From positions 62,001 to 126,000 of the forward strand of contig VBBQ01000030.1 in the NCBI GenBank assembly GCA_005888755.1: 64,000 nucleotides of DNA. Reading direction: 5' to 3'. Under the pieces are notes generated by a model. It was given only the letters and a program-made list of their open reading frames with translations, was not told where the DNA came from and ran no database searches. Below, piece after piece: positions 51,027 to 60,190 of the stretch. This DNA comes from Candidatus Bathyarchaeota archaeon. Its GTDB lineage: Archaea > Thermoproteota > Bathyarchaeia > 40CM-2-53-6. The position numbers and the translations under genes are program-made. Numbering within the stretch: the first letter of the stretch is position 1; each line of letters begins with the position of its first letter.

Positions 51027-53897
51027 GTGCGGGCGAAAACGCCGATTCTAACTATCATCCTCACATTGACCATACTAACAGTCCTACCCAGCTCCCTGTC
51101 TTCGGGTCGCGCTGTAGCTCAGAGTGGTTTCACGCCATGGTCTCCATTCGGTCCCCAAGAAAAGAAGCTCATCATAACCGATTATGGAGATCTCAACGGC
51201 ATGTTAAACGCGTTCCAGAACGGACAGATCGATATCCCTGACTCTCCGCTGGGAGTCGCAGGCACCTCATCGTGTATTAATGCAAACTTCTTCTGTACCA
51301 GCCCAACCTCGGAATTCGGGATCTTTCAGCTAGACATCAACCACCGCATACCGTTCTTGGGAATTTCACTTCAAGAGAATCGATCCGCTCCCCCTCCCTC
51401 GCTTATTCTGCCTGTTACCACAGGCCCAGGTTGTTCAGCAGGATTCGGCCAGTTAATCGTCCAACTTCGCAACCAGGAGCAGGGCAACGCGGTTATTCTT
51501 GACAGTCTGAACAAGTTGACTATCTCAAACCAGCCTAGCGGTTCGCCGTCAGCCACTGTAGGCGATTCTGGCGGAGTCAACCCGACGGGCACCTATGTTT
51601 TCCCGTGCATCTTAGGCGGTACCTACGCGATCAGCTCCAGCGTCTATAACAGTAACTCTTCCTGTTCGTCCGTGACGCCGACGATTTGTGTATCCGTCGG
51701 CGGCGGTCAAACTGTGACAACTACGCTCCTCGTAGATTGGAACAGTCCCAGCACGAAGCAACCGTCACAGGCAGGAGTCTACGTTGGACGTGCGCTTTCT
51801 CACCTCTTGGACAAGCCGAGCTTCATCCAGGGAGTGTTCGGGAATTTGGCAACGTTCGACGACGAACAAGTTGCTCCATCCCAGAATGTTCCCGGCCTCT
51901 TTTCGAACACGGCTGAGTGCTCCGATCATCTTTGGTTCAGTCCATGCAATCCGGTATCCGGGTACAACTTTGTCAGCGACAGCGTAGGTGGCGGTTCAGA
52001 ATGGTGGACTCTCCCCGGCCAGGCGAACGGTGTCAGCTTGGGATATTCAGGCGTGTCTGATCTTAGAGCTGCTTGCGACGATTTTGTCAAGGCCGGCTTT
52101 ACGGTTGTAGGTGGAGCAAATTCAACGGACTGCGGAGACGTCGCTCTGGCCTCTCAAGGCTCCGTCGCCCTCTCCACCTATGCACACCTGGACAACAGGG
52201 GGCAACACGTGTTCAACGCGTGGAGGACAAACCAAGGACGAAAAGAATTCGGAATCATCCTTAGTGATACGATCAACTTTCTCTTCGGGACACCAAACAA
52301 CGGTTGCACAGTTCTCTACTGGGGCACATCTTGTACGCCGAAGGGAGCAACATTCTCCCAGAGCCTTTGCGTCCTCCAGCAAGCCTGCGCGTGGAACATC
52401 TACCAGGGAGGCTGGGACCTAAGCCCCTTCCCGCAGCAACTATACGACGACTACCACAGCTCCTTCGGATCAAGCTTTTGCGGCGGTCCTCCAGTCGTAA
52501 CCCTCGCAAACTACCCTGTATACTGCGATCCTGCGCTTGATACATATGCAGCGGCTGGAGAGTTCAGTCCCACCCTGCCCCAGTCTACCCAGTTCTTCGC
52601 CAAGGCTGCCGCGACAGGTACGTCAAATGGAATGACAGATCCAGCCTTCACGCGCATAGACCAATTCCTGGCTCTGAACGGCTGGAACTTCCAACAGTGC
52701 ACCGGGTCCCCACCTCCATGCTTCTCACGGTCGAGTCTCGTCAACACTCTCGGCCGCGGATTCCTCGCTGGCTACGGGTACTGGTCACTGCTGAACATGC
52801 GGCAAGTGCCCGGTTATGTTCCGCCTAGTCCAGGGTTCGCTCCTGGAGGCGGGGATCCGGATCTGATTCGTCGAGGCTTCAGCCAGGACATCTTCAGCAT
52901 GAGCCCGTTCCAGGCCTACACGAACACTGAAAGGGAGATTGTAAGCCTCCTCTACGACTCCCTGCTGCAAGCGAACCCGATGACCGGAGGGGCAGATGGC
53001 CAGATCGTAGACTGGCAAACCATTGCCCACTCTTCCACTTTCAACCCGAGCGAAGTCTCATGCAACACCCTCAACGGTTGCATTACCGGAACAACAACGT
53101 CCATTTGGCAGCTTAGGAATGATATCAAATTCCAAGACGGAACCCCGCTGACGGCGGATGATGTCGTTTACACAATTCTCTCCTTCAGAGATGTCCCGGC
53201 AATTTACTACCAATATCTTGTGAGTAGTGTTTCCAGTGCAACTGCGCTTAGCTCTCGCACTGTACAGATCAAACTACAAGGTCAGAGTGCCTTCGGAATG
53301 TCTGACCTGGGTTCCGTGCCAATAATCCCCCGCCACATCTGGGAGCCGGTCTGTGGTCCCATCGTGAACGGAGGTATCCCTGGCGGGTCGACATCTCCAT
53401 GCGCGGATCCCACGTTTGATCCGATGGCTCAAGGCATCATGATCGGCGGCGGGCCTTGGCAGTGCATCGTGCCTGTCGGATTTCCTAACGCGGGTCACGT
53501 GGGAGGATCTTGCGTAGAGCCAGTCTGCCAACCGGCTTGCGTGGGAGGCCAAGTAGTCCAAATCGGCACAAAGATCCTGTTAACACGCTACGACGGGTTC
53601 GCCAGATGCTGCCCGGACGACACGTCCAGCAGTCTCTACAAGCTAAGCTGGGCCGACAAGAACAACGATGGAATCGTCAACATCCTCGACTTGGCAAATA
53701 TCGCAGCTCATTACGGACAGCCAGATCCATACTGGGTCAACTCAAACATCGCCCCAGGATCAACGGTCAACGCCGTGGACCTTGCGACCGTTGCGATCTA
53801 CTTTGGCCACGGAACCATCTATCCATTCCGACCCTTACAACTTACCGATTTGGACCCGCAAATAGATCCATTCTTCTGCCCCGCCACGGGATGTTAG
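51027..53897 (+). CDS. Permuted family-5 substrate-binding protein with dockerin-like end, paralog 1
   Basis: A 956-aa exported protein, the most divergent of four. Signal peptide about 1-32. The mature part opens with LIITDYGDLNGMLNAFQNGQ and IDIPD, which in normal family-5 (Opp/Dpp) binding proteins lies past the middle. After a beta insertion (about 115-235) come AGVYVGRALSHLLDKPSFIQ and DLRAACDDFVKAGF. From about 614 the usual N-terminal part appears: RRGFSQDIFSMSPF, IWQLRNDIKFQDGTPLTADD, then VPIIPRHIWEPVCG and GGGPWQC. A dockerin-like segment (about 876-930, DKNNDGIVNILDL) and the tail DPFFCPATGC close it. GTG start. Paired cysteines are frequent. No permease genes are near. Confidence 0.85.
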   Translation: MRAKTPILTIILTLTILTVLPSSLSSGRAVAQSGFTPWSPFGPQEKKLIITDYGDLNGMLNAFQNGQIDIPDSPLGVAGTSSCINANFFCTSPTSEFGIFQLDINHRIPFLGISLQENRSAPPPSLILPVTTGPGCSAGFGQLIVQLRNQEQGNAVILDSLNKLTISNQPSGSPSATVGDSGGVNPTGTYVFPCILGGTYAISSSVYNSNSSCSSVTPTICVSVGGGQTVTTTLLVDWNSPSTKQPSQAGVYVGRALSHLLDKPSFIQGVFGNLATFDDEQVAPSQNVPGLFSNTAECSDHLWFSPCNPVSGYNFVSDSVGGGSEWWTLPGQANGVSLGYSGVSDLRAACDDFVKAGFTVVGGANSTDCGDVALASQGSVALSTYAHLDNRGQHVFNAWRTNQGRKEFGIILSDTINFLFGTPNNGCTVLYWGTSCTPKGATFSQSLCVLQQACAWNIYQGGWDLSPFPQQLYDDYHSSFGSSFCGGPPVVTLANYPVYCDPALDTYAAAGEFSPTLPQSTQFFAKAAATGTSNGMTDPAFTRIDQFLALNGWNFQQCTGSPPPCFSRSSLVNTLGRGFLAGYGYWSLLNMRQVPGYVPPSPGFAPGGGDPDLIRRGFSQDIFSMSPFQAYTNTEREIVSLLYDSLLQANPMTGGADGQIVDWQTIAHSSTFNPSEVSCNTLNGCITGTTTSIWQLRNDIKFQDGTPLTADDVVYTILSFRDVPAIYYQYLVSSVSSATALSSRTVQIKLQGQSAFGMSDLGSVPIIPRHIWEPVCGPIVNGGIPGGSTSPCADPTFDPMAQGIMIGGGPWQCIVPVGFPNAGHVGGSCVEPVCQPACVGGQVVQIGTKILLTRYDGFARCCPDDTSSSLYKLSWADKNNDGIVNILDLANIAAHYGQPDPYWVNSNIAPGSTVNAVDLATVAIYFGHGTIYPFRPLQLTDLDPQIDPFFCPATGC

Positions 53898-53904
53898 AGA
53901 CTTT

Positions 53905-56900
53905 TTGCTTAGGGTTCTCAGTCTAGCTGTGATTCTCAGTCTGTCTGTTCTTATGCTGTTGCCGGGAACGTATGCTCCGGTCCGTGCGCTCAGTCAGGCG
54001 TTCTATAGATTCTCGCCTTTCGGGCCTTTCACCCAGCAGTTGATCATCCACTTCTACTCAGACTTTGACGTTATGTTCTCTCACTTCCAGCAGGGAGAGA
54101 TCGACATCAGCGACTGGCAACTACAATCCCAGAACGCCATCAACACCTTCTGCAACAACGCCGACTTCTTCTGCACCTTGCCTCAGCCCGAGCTTGGTTA
54201 TTTCGGGGAGCAGATTAACAATCATCCTTCGTTCATGGGGATTCCACTACGTCAAAACAGAACTATCAACCCAGCCTCGTTTACCTCAACTAGCTCTGCG
54301 ACAGGCTGCAATACTGGTTTCGGCTCGTTGATCATTACTCTCCTGAACCAGGAGACTAGCACGACTGTCCTAGACCCGCTGAACACTGTGACTGCAGCTA
54401 ACCAACCGAGCGGTTCACCCTCCGTTACCTCTAGCGATTCTGGAGGAACAACTCCCAACGGTGTTTACGTTGTCCCGTGCATCCTTGCTGGAAACTATGC
54501 CCTCCGTTCAAGTGTTTACAATGGAACTGGGTCAGCTGGACCGGTCATTGTCAATATTGCCAGTGCAACAGTTACGAGTGGCACCTTCAACGTCAACTGG
54601 AACAGTCCGAGCAACGTTCGGCCAACCCAAGCACGAGCGCTGTTCGGCGCTGCCATGGCCCACCTGCTGGACGACCCAGCGTTCGTCCGCACTGAATTGA
54701 CAGGTGTGGCCGAATCGCCCTGCTCGTTCTGGGTTCCAGCACAAGGTGGAGCTTGTCCGACAGGCACTACCGCAGAATACCTGTGTCAGACCGCTCCGAC
54801 GTTCTGTCCGACTGCAAATCCGGCAGGAGGTTTGCCAACTGAGGTCGATATTGCTGAATGTCAGTTCAACAATCACCCCTGGCTGAACGTTGTCGGCTGC
54901 TCACCCGATGCGACTGGACATGATGTCGGGCCCTACCACATCTCTGACAGCACCGTAACCGTGAAAACCAGTTTCTGGAATACAGGAACGCCATTCCTTG
55001 TCACGGGATATGCAGGATACGCTGGTCACGATGACTTGAGGGCCGCTTGCGACGATTTCCTCTCAATGGGTCTCACACTCTCACCACCAACCGCCACATG
55101 CAACGACGTGGCTAACGCAGCCAGCCTAAACGCAGATCCCGGTGCCTATGCCCATTTCGTGCCCGCTGGAAGTGGACACATTTTGGACTTCATAAGAACG
55201 TCTATTGGAAGGCAACAGTCTGGCCAGATTATCGCTGACACGTTGAACTTTCTCTTCGGAACACCCCAGAACAGAGACACCCAGGCTGGATTTGTCGGCA
55301 CCGTTTGCTATTTGTTGTGTCCTCAGTATACTCGACATTACTGCAGCTTCAGTTTTCAGTGTTCTCCAATCGTCTTCGAGGACACGTCGCTCTCCGGGGG
55401 AAGCCCGGATGCCTGGCAACTATACACAGAGGGGCAAGGTTTTGATCCTACCCCCGACCAGTTTTTCATTAACAGAAACAGTGTTAACACGGGTCAAGTC
55501 TGTGCCGGTGTGCCCGTGTTCAAGCCGAACAACTACGAATTCTGGTGCGATCCCCAATCCGACACTTGGAGTAGCGCAGGGGAATTCGCCCCCACAGCGA
55601 CTTTGTCAGGGCAGTTCTTCCAAAGGAATATCCTAACCGAGCTCAACAACGCGGTGGACATTCCAGGCTTCTCATTCGTCGATACTTTCGTTGAGAATAA
55701 TGGCTGGAATTTCGCACAATGCAACGGAGTAGCGTGCCTCAACTCACAGTCGAGCATCGTCAACACCGTAGGCTTCGGCACGCAAGCCGGTGGAGCCTAT
55801 TTCTCACTGCTGAACGCGAGACAGGTTCCGGGATACAATCCATGCTCTGTTCAAGGTGCTCCGGCCAATTGTGCTTCTTATGCTCCTGGAGGAGGTAACC
55901 CGAACATTATTCGTCGTGGCTTCTCGCAGGACACCAGTAATCTTAGTCCGTTCACGTTCAACAGCATCTGGGAAGGAGACGTGCTCAGCTCAATTTTTGA
56001 CACAATGCTACAGCCGAATCCCAACACGGGCGGTGGAGGGGCCCAGTACATCGACTGGGGAACCACAAGACACAGTTCTTTCTTCAACCCGAATGAGGTT
56101 GGATGCAACTCGATTGTCGGATGTGCTACGGGTGTCACAACCCAGATCTGGCACTTACGGAACGACTGGAAGTTCTCGGACGGCAACGACGTTAAGGCGA
56201 CTGACGTTGCTTACAGTATTATCGCCTATCGCGATGTACCCTCTTCCCTGCTGCAGAGCTATGTGCTAAACGTCGTCAGCGCTACCGGTCTTGACTGCGG
56301 GCCGGGACAGACATGCAAGACGCTCCAAGTGAAGCTCCAGACCCAGTGTCAAAATCCACAGTTCTGCTCCTTCAGCTCACCTTCTCTTTTCGATTTCAAC
56401 ATCGGTGCCACTCAGTTTGTTCTCGAAAAGTCGCTATGGGCACCTTACTGCGGGGATCCGCCGGTTCCAAATGGAACCTGCGCTAGCCCAGTGTTCGACC
56501 CGATGTATCCAAGCGCTAATAGCCCGGGTATCGAGGTAGGACCAGGACCTTGGTCGTGCATTGCTCCGATATCTGGAACAGGCGTTTCAGCAGGCCACGT
56601 CGGTGGACCTTGCGCTGAAACCGCAGCTGGTGTCTTGACAGGCAGCGCAATCATAACCGACGGCAAGATTCTCTTGTCAGAGAACACCAACTTTGCACGC
56701 TGCTGTCCAAACGGCCCTTCCGCACTCACAAGCTCTCTGTACAAGATCAGCTACGCGGATCACAATAACGATGGAGTGGTCAACATACTAGACTTAGCTG
56801 ATGTCGCTTCGCACTTTGGAACAGCTGACCCGTACTGGGTCAACTCGAACATTGGATCAGGCACAACAGTCGGAGCAGAAGACCTCGCGACAGTGGCCAT

Positions 56901-57000
56901 ATACCTTGGACATGGCATAACCACACCATACACACCACAAACGCTCACTCTAGTCGACCCGCAGACAGATCCATTCTTCTGCCCTGCCACAGGGTGCTAG
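53905..57000 (+). CDS. Permuted family-5 substrate-binding protein with dockerin-like end, paralog 2
   Basis: A 1031-aa exported protein starting (TTG) only 7 nt after paralog 1. Signal peptide LSLAVILSLSVLMLLPGTYA. Order of parts: LIIHFYSDFDVMFSHFQQGE plus IDISDW, beta insertion (about 120-240, GFGSLIITLLNQE to FNVNWNSPS), ARALFGAAMAHLLDDPAFV, DDLRAACDDFLSMG, then from about 670 RRGFSQDTSNLSPFTFNSIW, IWHLRNDWKFSDGNDVKATD, VLEKSLWAPYCG and GPGPWSC. The dockerin-like unit is about 951-1005 (DHNNDGVVNILDLADVASHF) with a second degenerate loop (TTVGAEDLATVAIYLG). Same DPFFCPATGC tail. A patch near 56503-56600 is almost identical to paralog 4. Confidence 0.87.
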   Translation: MLRVLSLAVILSLSVLMLLPGTYAPVRALSQAFYRFSPFGPFTQQLIIHFYSDFDVMFSHFQQGEIDISDWQLQSQNAINTFCNNADFFCTLPQPELGYFGEQINNHPSFMGIPLRQNRTINPASFTSTSSATGCNTGFGSLIITLLNQETSTTVLDPLNTVTAANQPSGSPSVTSSDSGGTTPNGVYVVPCILAGNYALRSSVYNGTGSAGPVIVNIASATVTSGTFNVNWNSPSNVRPTQARALFGAAMAHLLDDPAFVRTELTGVAESPCSFWVPAQGGACPTGTTAEYLCQTAPTFCPTANPAGGLPTEVDIAECQFNNHPWLNVVGCSPDATGHDVGPYHISDSTVTVKTSFWNTGTPFLVTGYAGYAGHDDLRAACDDFLSMGLTLSPPTATCNDVANAASLNADPGAYAHFVPAGSGHILDFIRTSIGRQQSGQIIADTLNFLFGTPQNRDTQAGFVGTVCYLLCPQYTRHYCSFSFQCSPIVFEDTSLSGGSPDAWQLYTEGQGFDPTPDQFFINRNSVNTGQVCAGVPVFKPNNYEFWCDPQSDTWSSAGEFAPTATLSGQFFQRNILTELNNAVDIPGFSFVDTFVENNGWNFAQCNGVACLNSQSSIVNTVGFGTQAGGAYFSLLNARQVPGYNPCSVQGAPANCASYAPGGGNPNIIRRGFSQDTSNLSPFTFNSIWEGDVLSSIFDTMLQPNPNTGGGGAQYIDWGTTRHSSFFNPNEVGCNSIVGCATGVTTQIWHLRNDWKFSDGNDVKATDVAYSIIAYRDVPSSLLQSYVLNVVSATGLDCGPGQTCKTLQVKLQTQCQNPQFCSFSSPSLFDFNIGATQFVLEKSLWAPYCGDPPVPNGTCASPVFDPMYPSANSPGIEVGPGPWSCIAPISGTGVSAGHVGGPCAETAAGVLTGSAIITDGKILLSENTNFARCCPNGPSALTSSLYKISYADHNNDGVVNILDLADVASHFGTADPYWVNSNIGSGTTVGAEDLATVAIYLGHGITTPYTPQTLTLVDPQTDPFFCPATGC

Positions 57001-57080
57001 AGACAGACATGGACGCTCCTCGAATGCTGCTTCCGATACACCTATTGGCGCAACACCCGTTGAGGAGCTGAGAAGGTTCT

Positions 57081-60000
57081 TTGTTTAAGGTTCTCAGTCT
57101 TGCGGTAGTTCTCAGTCTGTCAGTTCTTATGGTGTTGCCGGGAACCTACACTCCGGTCCGCGCGGTCAACCAGAATGGCCCCACTCGCTTTTCGCCTTTC
57201 GGTCCTTTCACACAACAGATGATCATCCATTTCTACTCAGACTTCGACCCTGCGCTCTCAGCCTTCCAGCAAGGGCAGATAGACATCAGCGATTGGACTC
57301 TTCAATCCACAAGCCAGATCAACACATTTTGTAGCAACCCGGACTTCTACTGCACTTCACCCACAGGTCCGGGCGGATATTTTGGTCTAATGATTAACAA
57401 TCACCCTTCATTTATGGGGATTCCACTCCTGCAACCTAGAACAGTAGGTCCCGTCTCGTTCACAACAACCAACACCACGCCCGGTTGCAGCACAGGCTTC
57501 GGCTCCCTGCAAATTACTCTCCGGAATCAGGAGACCGCTGCGACCATACTAGATTTCCTAAACATCCTAACTGTGCGTAATCAGCCGAGCGGTTCGCCGT
57601 CAGTAATGGTCAGCGACTCAGGGGGGTCCAGTCCGAACGGGGTCTACAAGGTTCCATGTATGCTCGCCGGCTCGTACTCCATCATGAGTAGTGTCTACAA
57701 CGCAACAGGTATCATAGTAACAGTTGCGGGGAGCACTATTAAGTCAGGCATTTTGAACGTCAACTGGAACAGTCCCAGCAGTCTCAAGACGACCCAGGCT
57801 AGAACTCTTCTCGGTGCCGCGATCGCCCATCTTATTGACGATCCGGCGTGGGTCAGCGGTGCCTTTGGAAGTACCGCCCTGGCACCCTGCGCCAATGGCA
57901 TCACCTCTCAGGGGATTGCATGTCCAACGGGGACCTCGACAATGTACCAAGGCGGGTTGGGGACACCTCCTCCGGGCGGCCCTGCCTCCCAGATCGATTT
58001 GGCGGAATGCCAGTTCAACAATCATCCTTGGCTTAACGTGGCTGGCTGCTCGCCAGGCGCGACAGGCCACAATATTGGTCCGTACAATATTGCCGATGAC
58101 AAGATCAGTGTCAGTTCCGAGTTCTGGAATACTGGAACGAGCTATGGCGGTCAAGGCTACTCTGGCCACGATGACCTGCAGGCAGCATGCGACGACTTTG
58201 TCAGTATGGGTCTAACACTTTCGCCTTCGACCGCGACCTGTAACGATGTTGCGAACGCTGCTACCGGAACAATAGACCCTGGTGCATATCCTCACATTGT
58301 GCCGAACGGGCAGATCAAGACATACATCAGAGTCAACTTCGGTAGACAACAGTCCGGTCAGGTTATCGCTGACACTCTGAACTTTCTCTTCGGCACTCCC
58401 CAGAACAGGGCTTCTCAGACTGGTTTCGTCGGAACCGTCTGTTATGACGCTCGGACAACCCCATGCACACAGTTCACGCCCAAGTACTACACGTTCTCAC
58501 AGGTGACGCCAATCGTGTTCGAGGATACCGTTGCTTCAGGCGGCAGTCCGGATGCATGGCAGTTGTATACGGGATCGCACAGCGTCGGTTTCTTTCCTGC
58601 CGAGCAGTACTTCGTCAACCATAACAGCATTGGAACTGGTGGGATCTGTGCCGGTCAATCTGTCATTCATCCAGAAAACCCCGAATTCTGGTGCGATCCG
58701 GAGACGGACACTTTTGGGAGTGCAGGAGAGTTCGCTCCGACGCTTAACCTCTCAGAACAGTTCTTTCAAACCGAACTGGTTTACGAACTCAACAGGGCGG
58801 TGGATGTCCCTGCCTTTACCTTCGTAAATGCGTTCGTCGAAAACAATGGATGGAACTTCCAACAATGCACAAGCCAGTGCGCAAATACACAGTCCAGCAT
58901 TGTTAACACTGAGATGCAGGGCACAATAGCTGGCGGAGCATATTTCACACTGCTAAACGCGCGTCAGGTGCCCGGATACGATCCGTGCGCCTTGCCAGGT
59001 GCTCCAGTCAACTGCTCATCCTACAAGCCCGGAGGAGGCAATCCGAACCTCATCCGCAGAGGATTCTCCCAGGACACCTCTAACCTCAGCCCGTTCACTT
59101 TCAACAGTCCATGGGAGGGAGAGATTGTATCCTCGATTTTTGACACAATGCTTCAACCGAATCCCAATGTGAGCGGATCCTCGCAACTCTTTGACTGGGG
59201 CACGATCAGCCACAGTTCCAGTTTCAACCCTAACGAGGTTGGATGCAACTCGATCAACGGATGTGTAACAGGTGTCACGACGCAGATCTGGCGCCTAAGG
59301 AACGATTGGAAATTCTCGGACGGAAATGATGTCAAGGCTACAGATGTTGCGTACAGTATCATAGCCAACCGGGATGTGCCATCGTCACTATTGCAAGTCT
59401 ATGTGATAAACGTGGTAAGTGCAGTCGGTCTTGACTGCGCACCCGGACAACCATGTAAGACATTGCAAGTAAAGATTCAAGGCCAGAGCGCGTTGAACGA
59501 TTTCAGCATCGGAGCCACACAGCTTGTCATCGAAAAGTCGTTGTGGGCACCGTCTTGCGGTGATCCGCCGGTTGCAGGCGGAGTATGCGCCAGTCCAACC
59601 TTCGATCCGATGTATCCATCTGGAAACGCGCCCGGCATCATGGTTGGACCCGGCCCGTGGGCCTGTATCTCTCCGATAGCTGGTACAGGCGTACCCGCGG
59701 GCCACATCGGAGGTCCCTGCTCTAGGGACGCCAGTGGAAAGTTAGTTGGAAGCGCGATAACCCTTGATGGAACAGTCCTCTTGTCGGAAAATACTAACTT
59801 TGTGCGTTGCTGTCCGAATGGTCCATCAGCGACCTCTAGCTCTCTATACAAGGTCAGCTATGCTGACCACAACAATGATGGAGTGGTCAACATACTCGAC
59901 CTGGCAGATATTGCCTCGCACTATGGGACAGCTGACCCGTACTGGGTCAATCCAAATATTGCGTCAGGCACAACAGTCGGAGCAATAGACTTGGCAACAG

Positions 60001-60107
60001 TAGCAATATATTTCGGTCACGGCATAACCGCCCCGTACACGCCACGAACCCTTACTCAGGTCGACCCGCAGATAGATCCTTTCTTCTGTCCCGCTACGGG
60101 TTGCTAG
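57081..60107 (+). CDS. Permuted family-5 substrate-binding protein with dockerin-like end, paralog 3
   Basis: A 1008-aa exported protein. TTG start and signal peptide (LSLAVVLSLSVLMVLPGTYT) nearly match paralogs 2 and 4. The same permuted order is seen: MIIHFYSDFDPALSAFQQGQ at the front, ARTLLGAAIAHLIDDPAWVS, GRQQSGQVIADTLNFLFGTP, then from about 658 RRGFSQDTSNLSPFTFNS, IWRLRNDWKFSDGNDVKATD and LVIEKSLWAPSCG. The dockerin-like unit is about 928-983. The upstream 80-nt gap is related to the one before paralog 4, but its TATA position is degraded (ACCTATTG). Substrate unknown; peptides are typical for the family. Confidence 0.87.
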   Translation: MFKVLSLAVVLSLSVLMVLPGTYTPVRAVNQNGPTRFSPFGPFTQQMIIHFYSDFDPALSAFQQGQIDISDWTLQSTSQINTFCSNPDFYCTSPTGPGGYFGLMINNHPSFMGIPLLQPRTVGPVSFTTTNTTPGCSTGFGSLQITLRNQETAATILDFLNILTVRNQPSGSPSVMVSDSGGSSPNGVYKVPCMLAGSYSIMSSVYNATGIIVTVAGSTIKSGILNVNWNSPSSLKTTQARTLLGAAIAHLIDDPAWVSGAFGSTALAPCANGITSQGIACPTGTSTMYQGGLGTPPPGGPASQIDLAECQFNNHPWLNVAGCSPGATGHNIGPYNIADDKISVSSEFWNTGTSYGGQGYSGHDDLQAACDDFVSMGLTLSPSTATCNDVANAATGTIDPGAYPHIVPNGQIKTYIRVNFGRQQSGQVIADTLNFLFGTPQNRASQTGFVGTVCYDARTTPCTQFTPKYYTFSQVTPIVFEDTVASGGSPDAWQLYTGSHSVGFFPAEQYFVNHNSIGTGGICAGQSVIHPENPEFWCDPETDTFGSAGEFAPTLNLSEQFFQTELVYELNRAVDVPAFTFVNAFVENNGWNFQQCTSQCANTQSSIVNTEMQGTIAGGAYFTLLNARQVPGYDPCALPGAPVNCSSYKPGGGNPNLIRRGFSQDTSNLSPFTFNSPWEGEIVSSIFDTMLQPNPNVSGSSQLFDWGTISHSSSFNPNEVGCNSINGCVTGVTTQIWRLRNDWKFSDGNDVKATDVAYSIIANRDVPSSLLQVYVINVVSAVGLDCAPGQPCKTLQVKIQGQSALNDFSIGATQLVIEKSLWAPSCGDPPVAGGVCASPTFDPMYPSGNAPGIMVGPGPWACISPIAGTGVPAGHIGGPCSRDASGKLVGSAITLDGTVLLSENTNFVRCCPNGPSATSSSLYKVSYADHNNDGVVNILDLADIASHYGTADPYWVNPNIASGTTVGAIDLATVAIYFGHGITAPYTPRTLTQVDPQIDPFFCPATGC

Positions 60108-60136
60108 GGACAGATGTGGACATCTCTCGAACGCTC

Positions 60137-60142
60137 TTTTTT
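60137..60142 (+). terminator. T-run between paralogs 3 and 4
   Basis: Six Ts 30 nt after the stop of paralog 3 and just before the TATA box of paralog 4; likely ends the upstream transcript. Confidence 0.45.
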
Positions 60143-60149
60143 CAGATAG

Positions 60150-60157
60150 ACTTATAC
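60150..60157 (+). promoter_or_regulatory. TATA box before SBP paralog 4
   Basis: ACTTATAC 34-41 nt upstream of the TTG at 60191; the same octamer lies in the promoter of paralog 1. Confidence 0.5.
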
Positions 60158-60190
60158 CCTCGCGACTTGCTCGCCTCCTGAGAAGACTCT

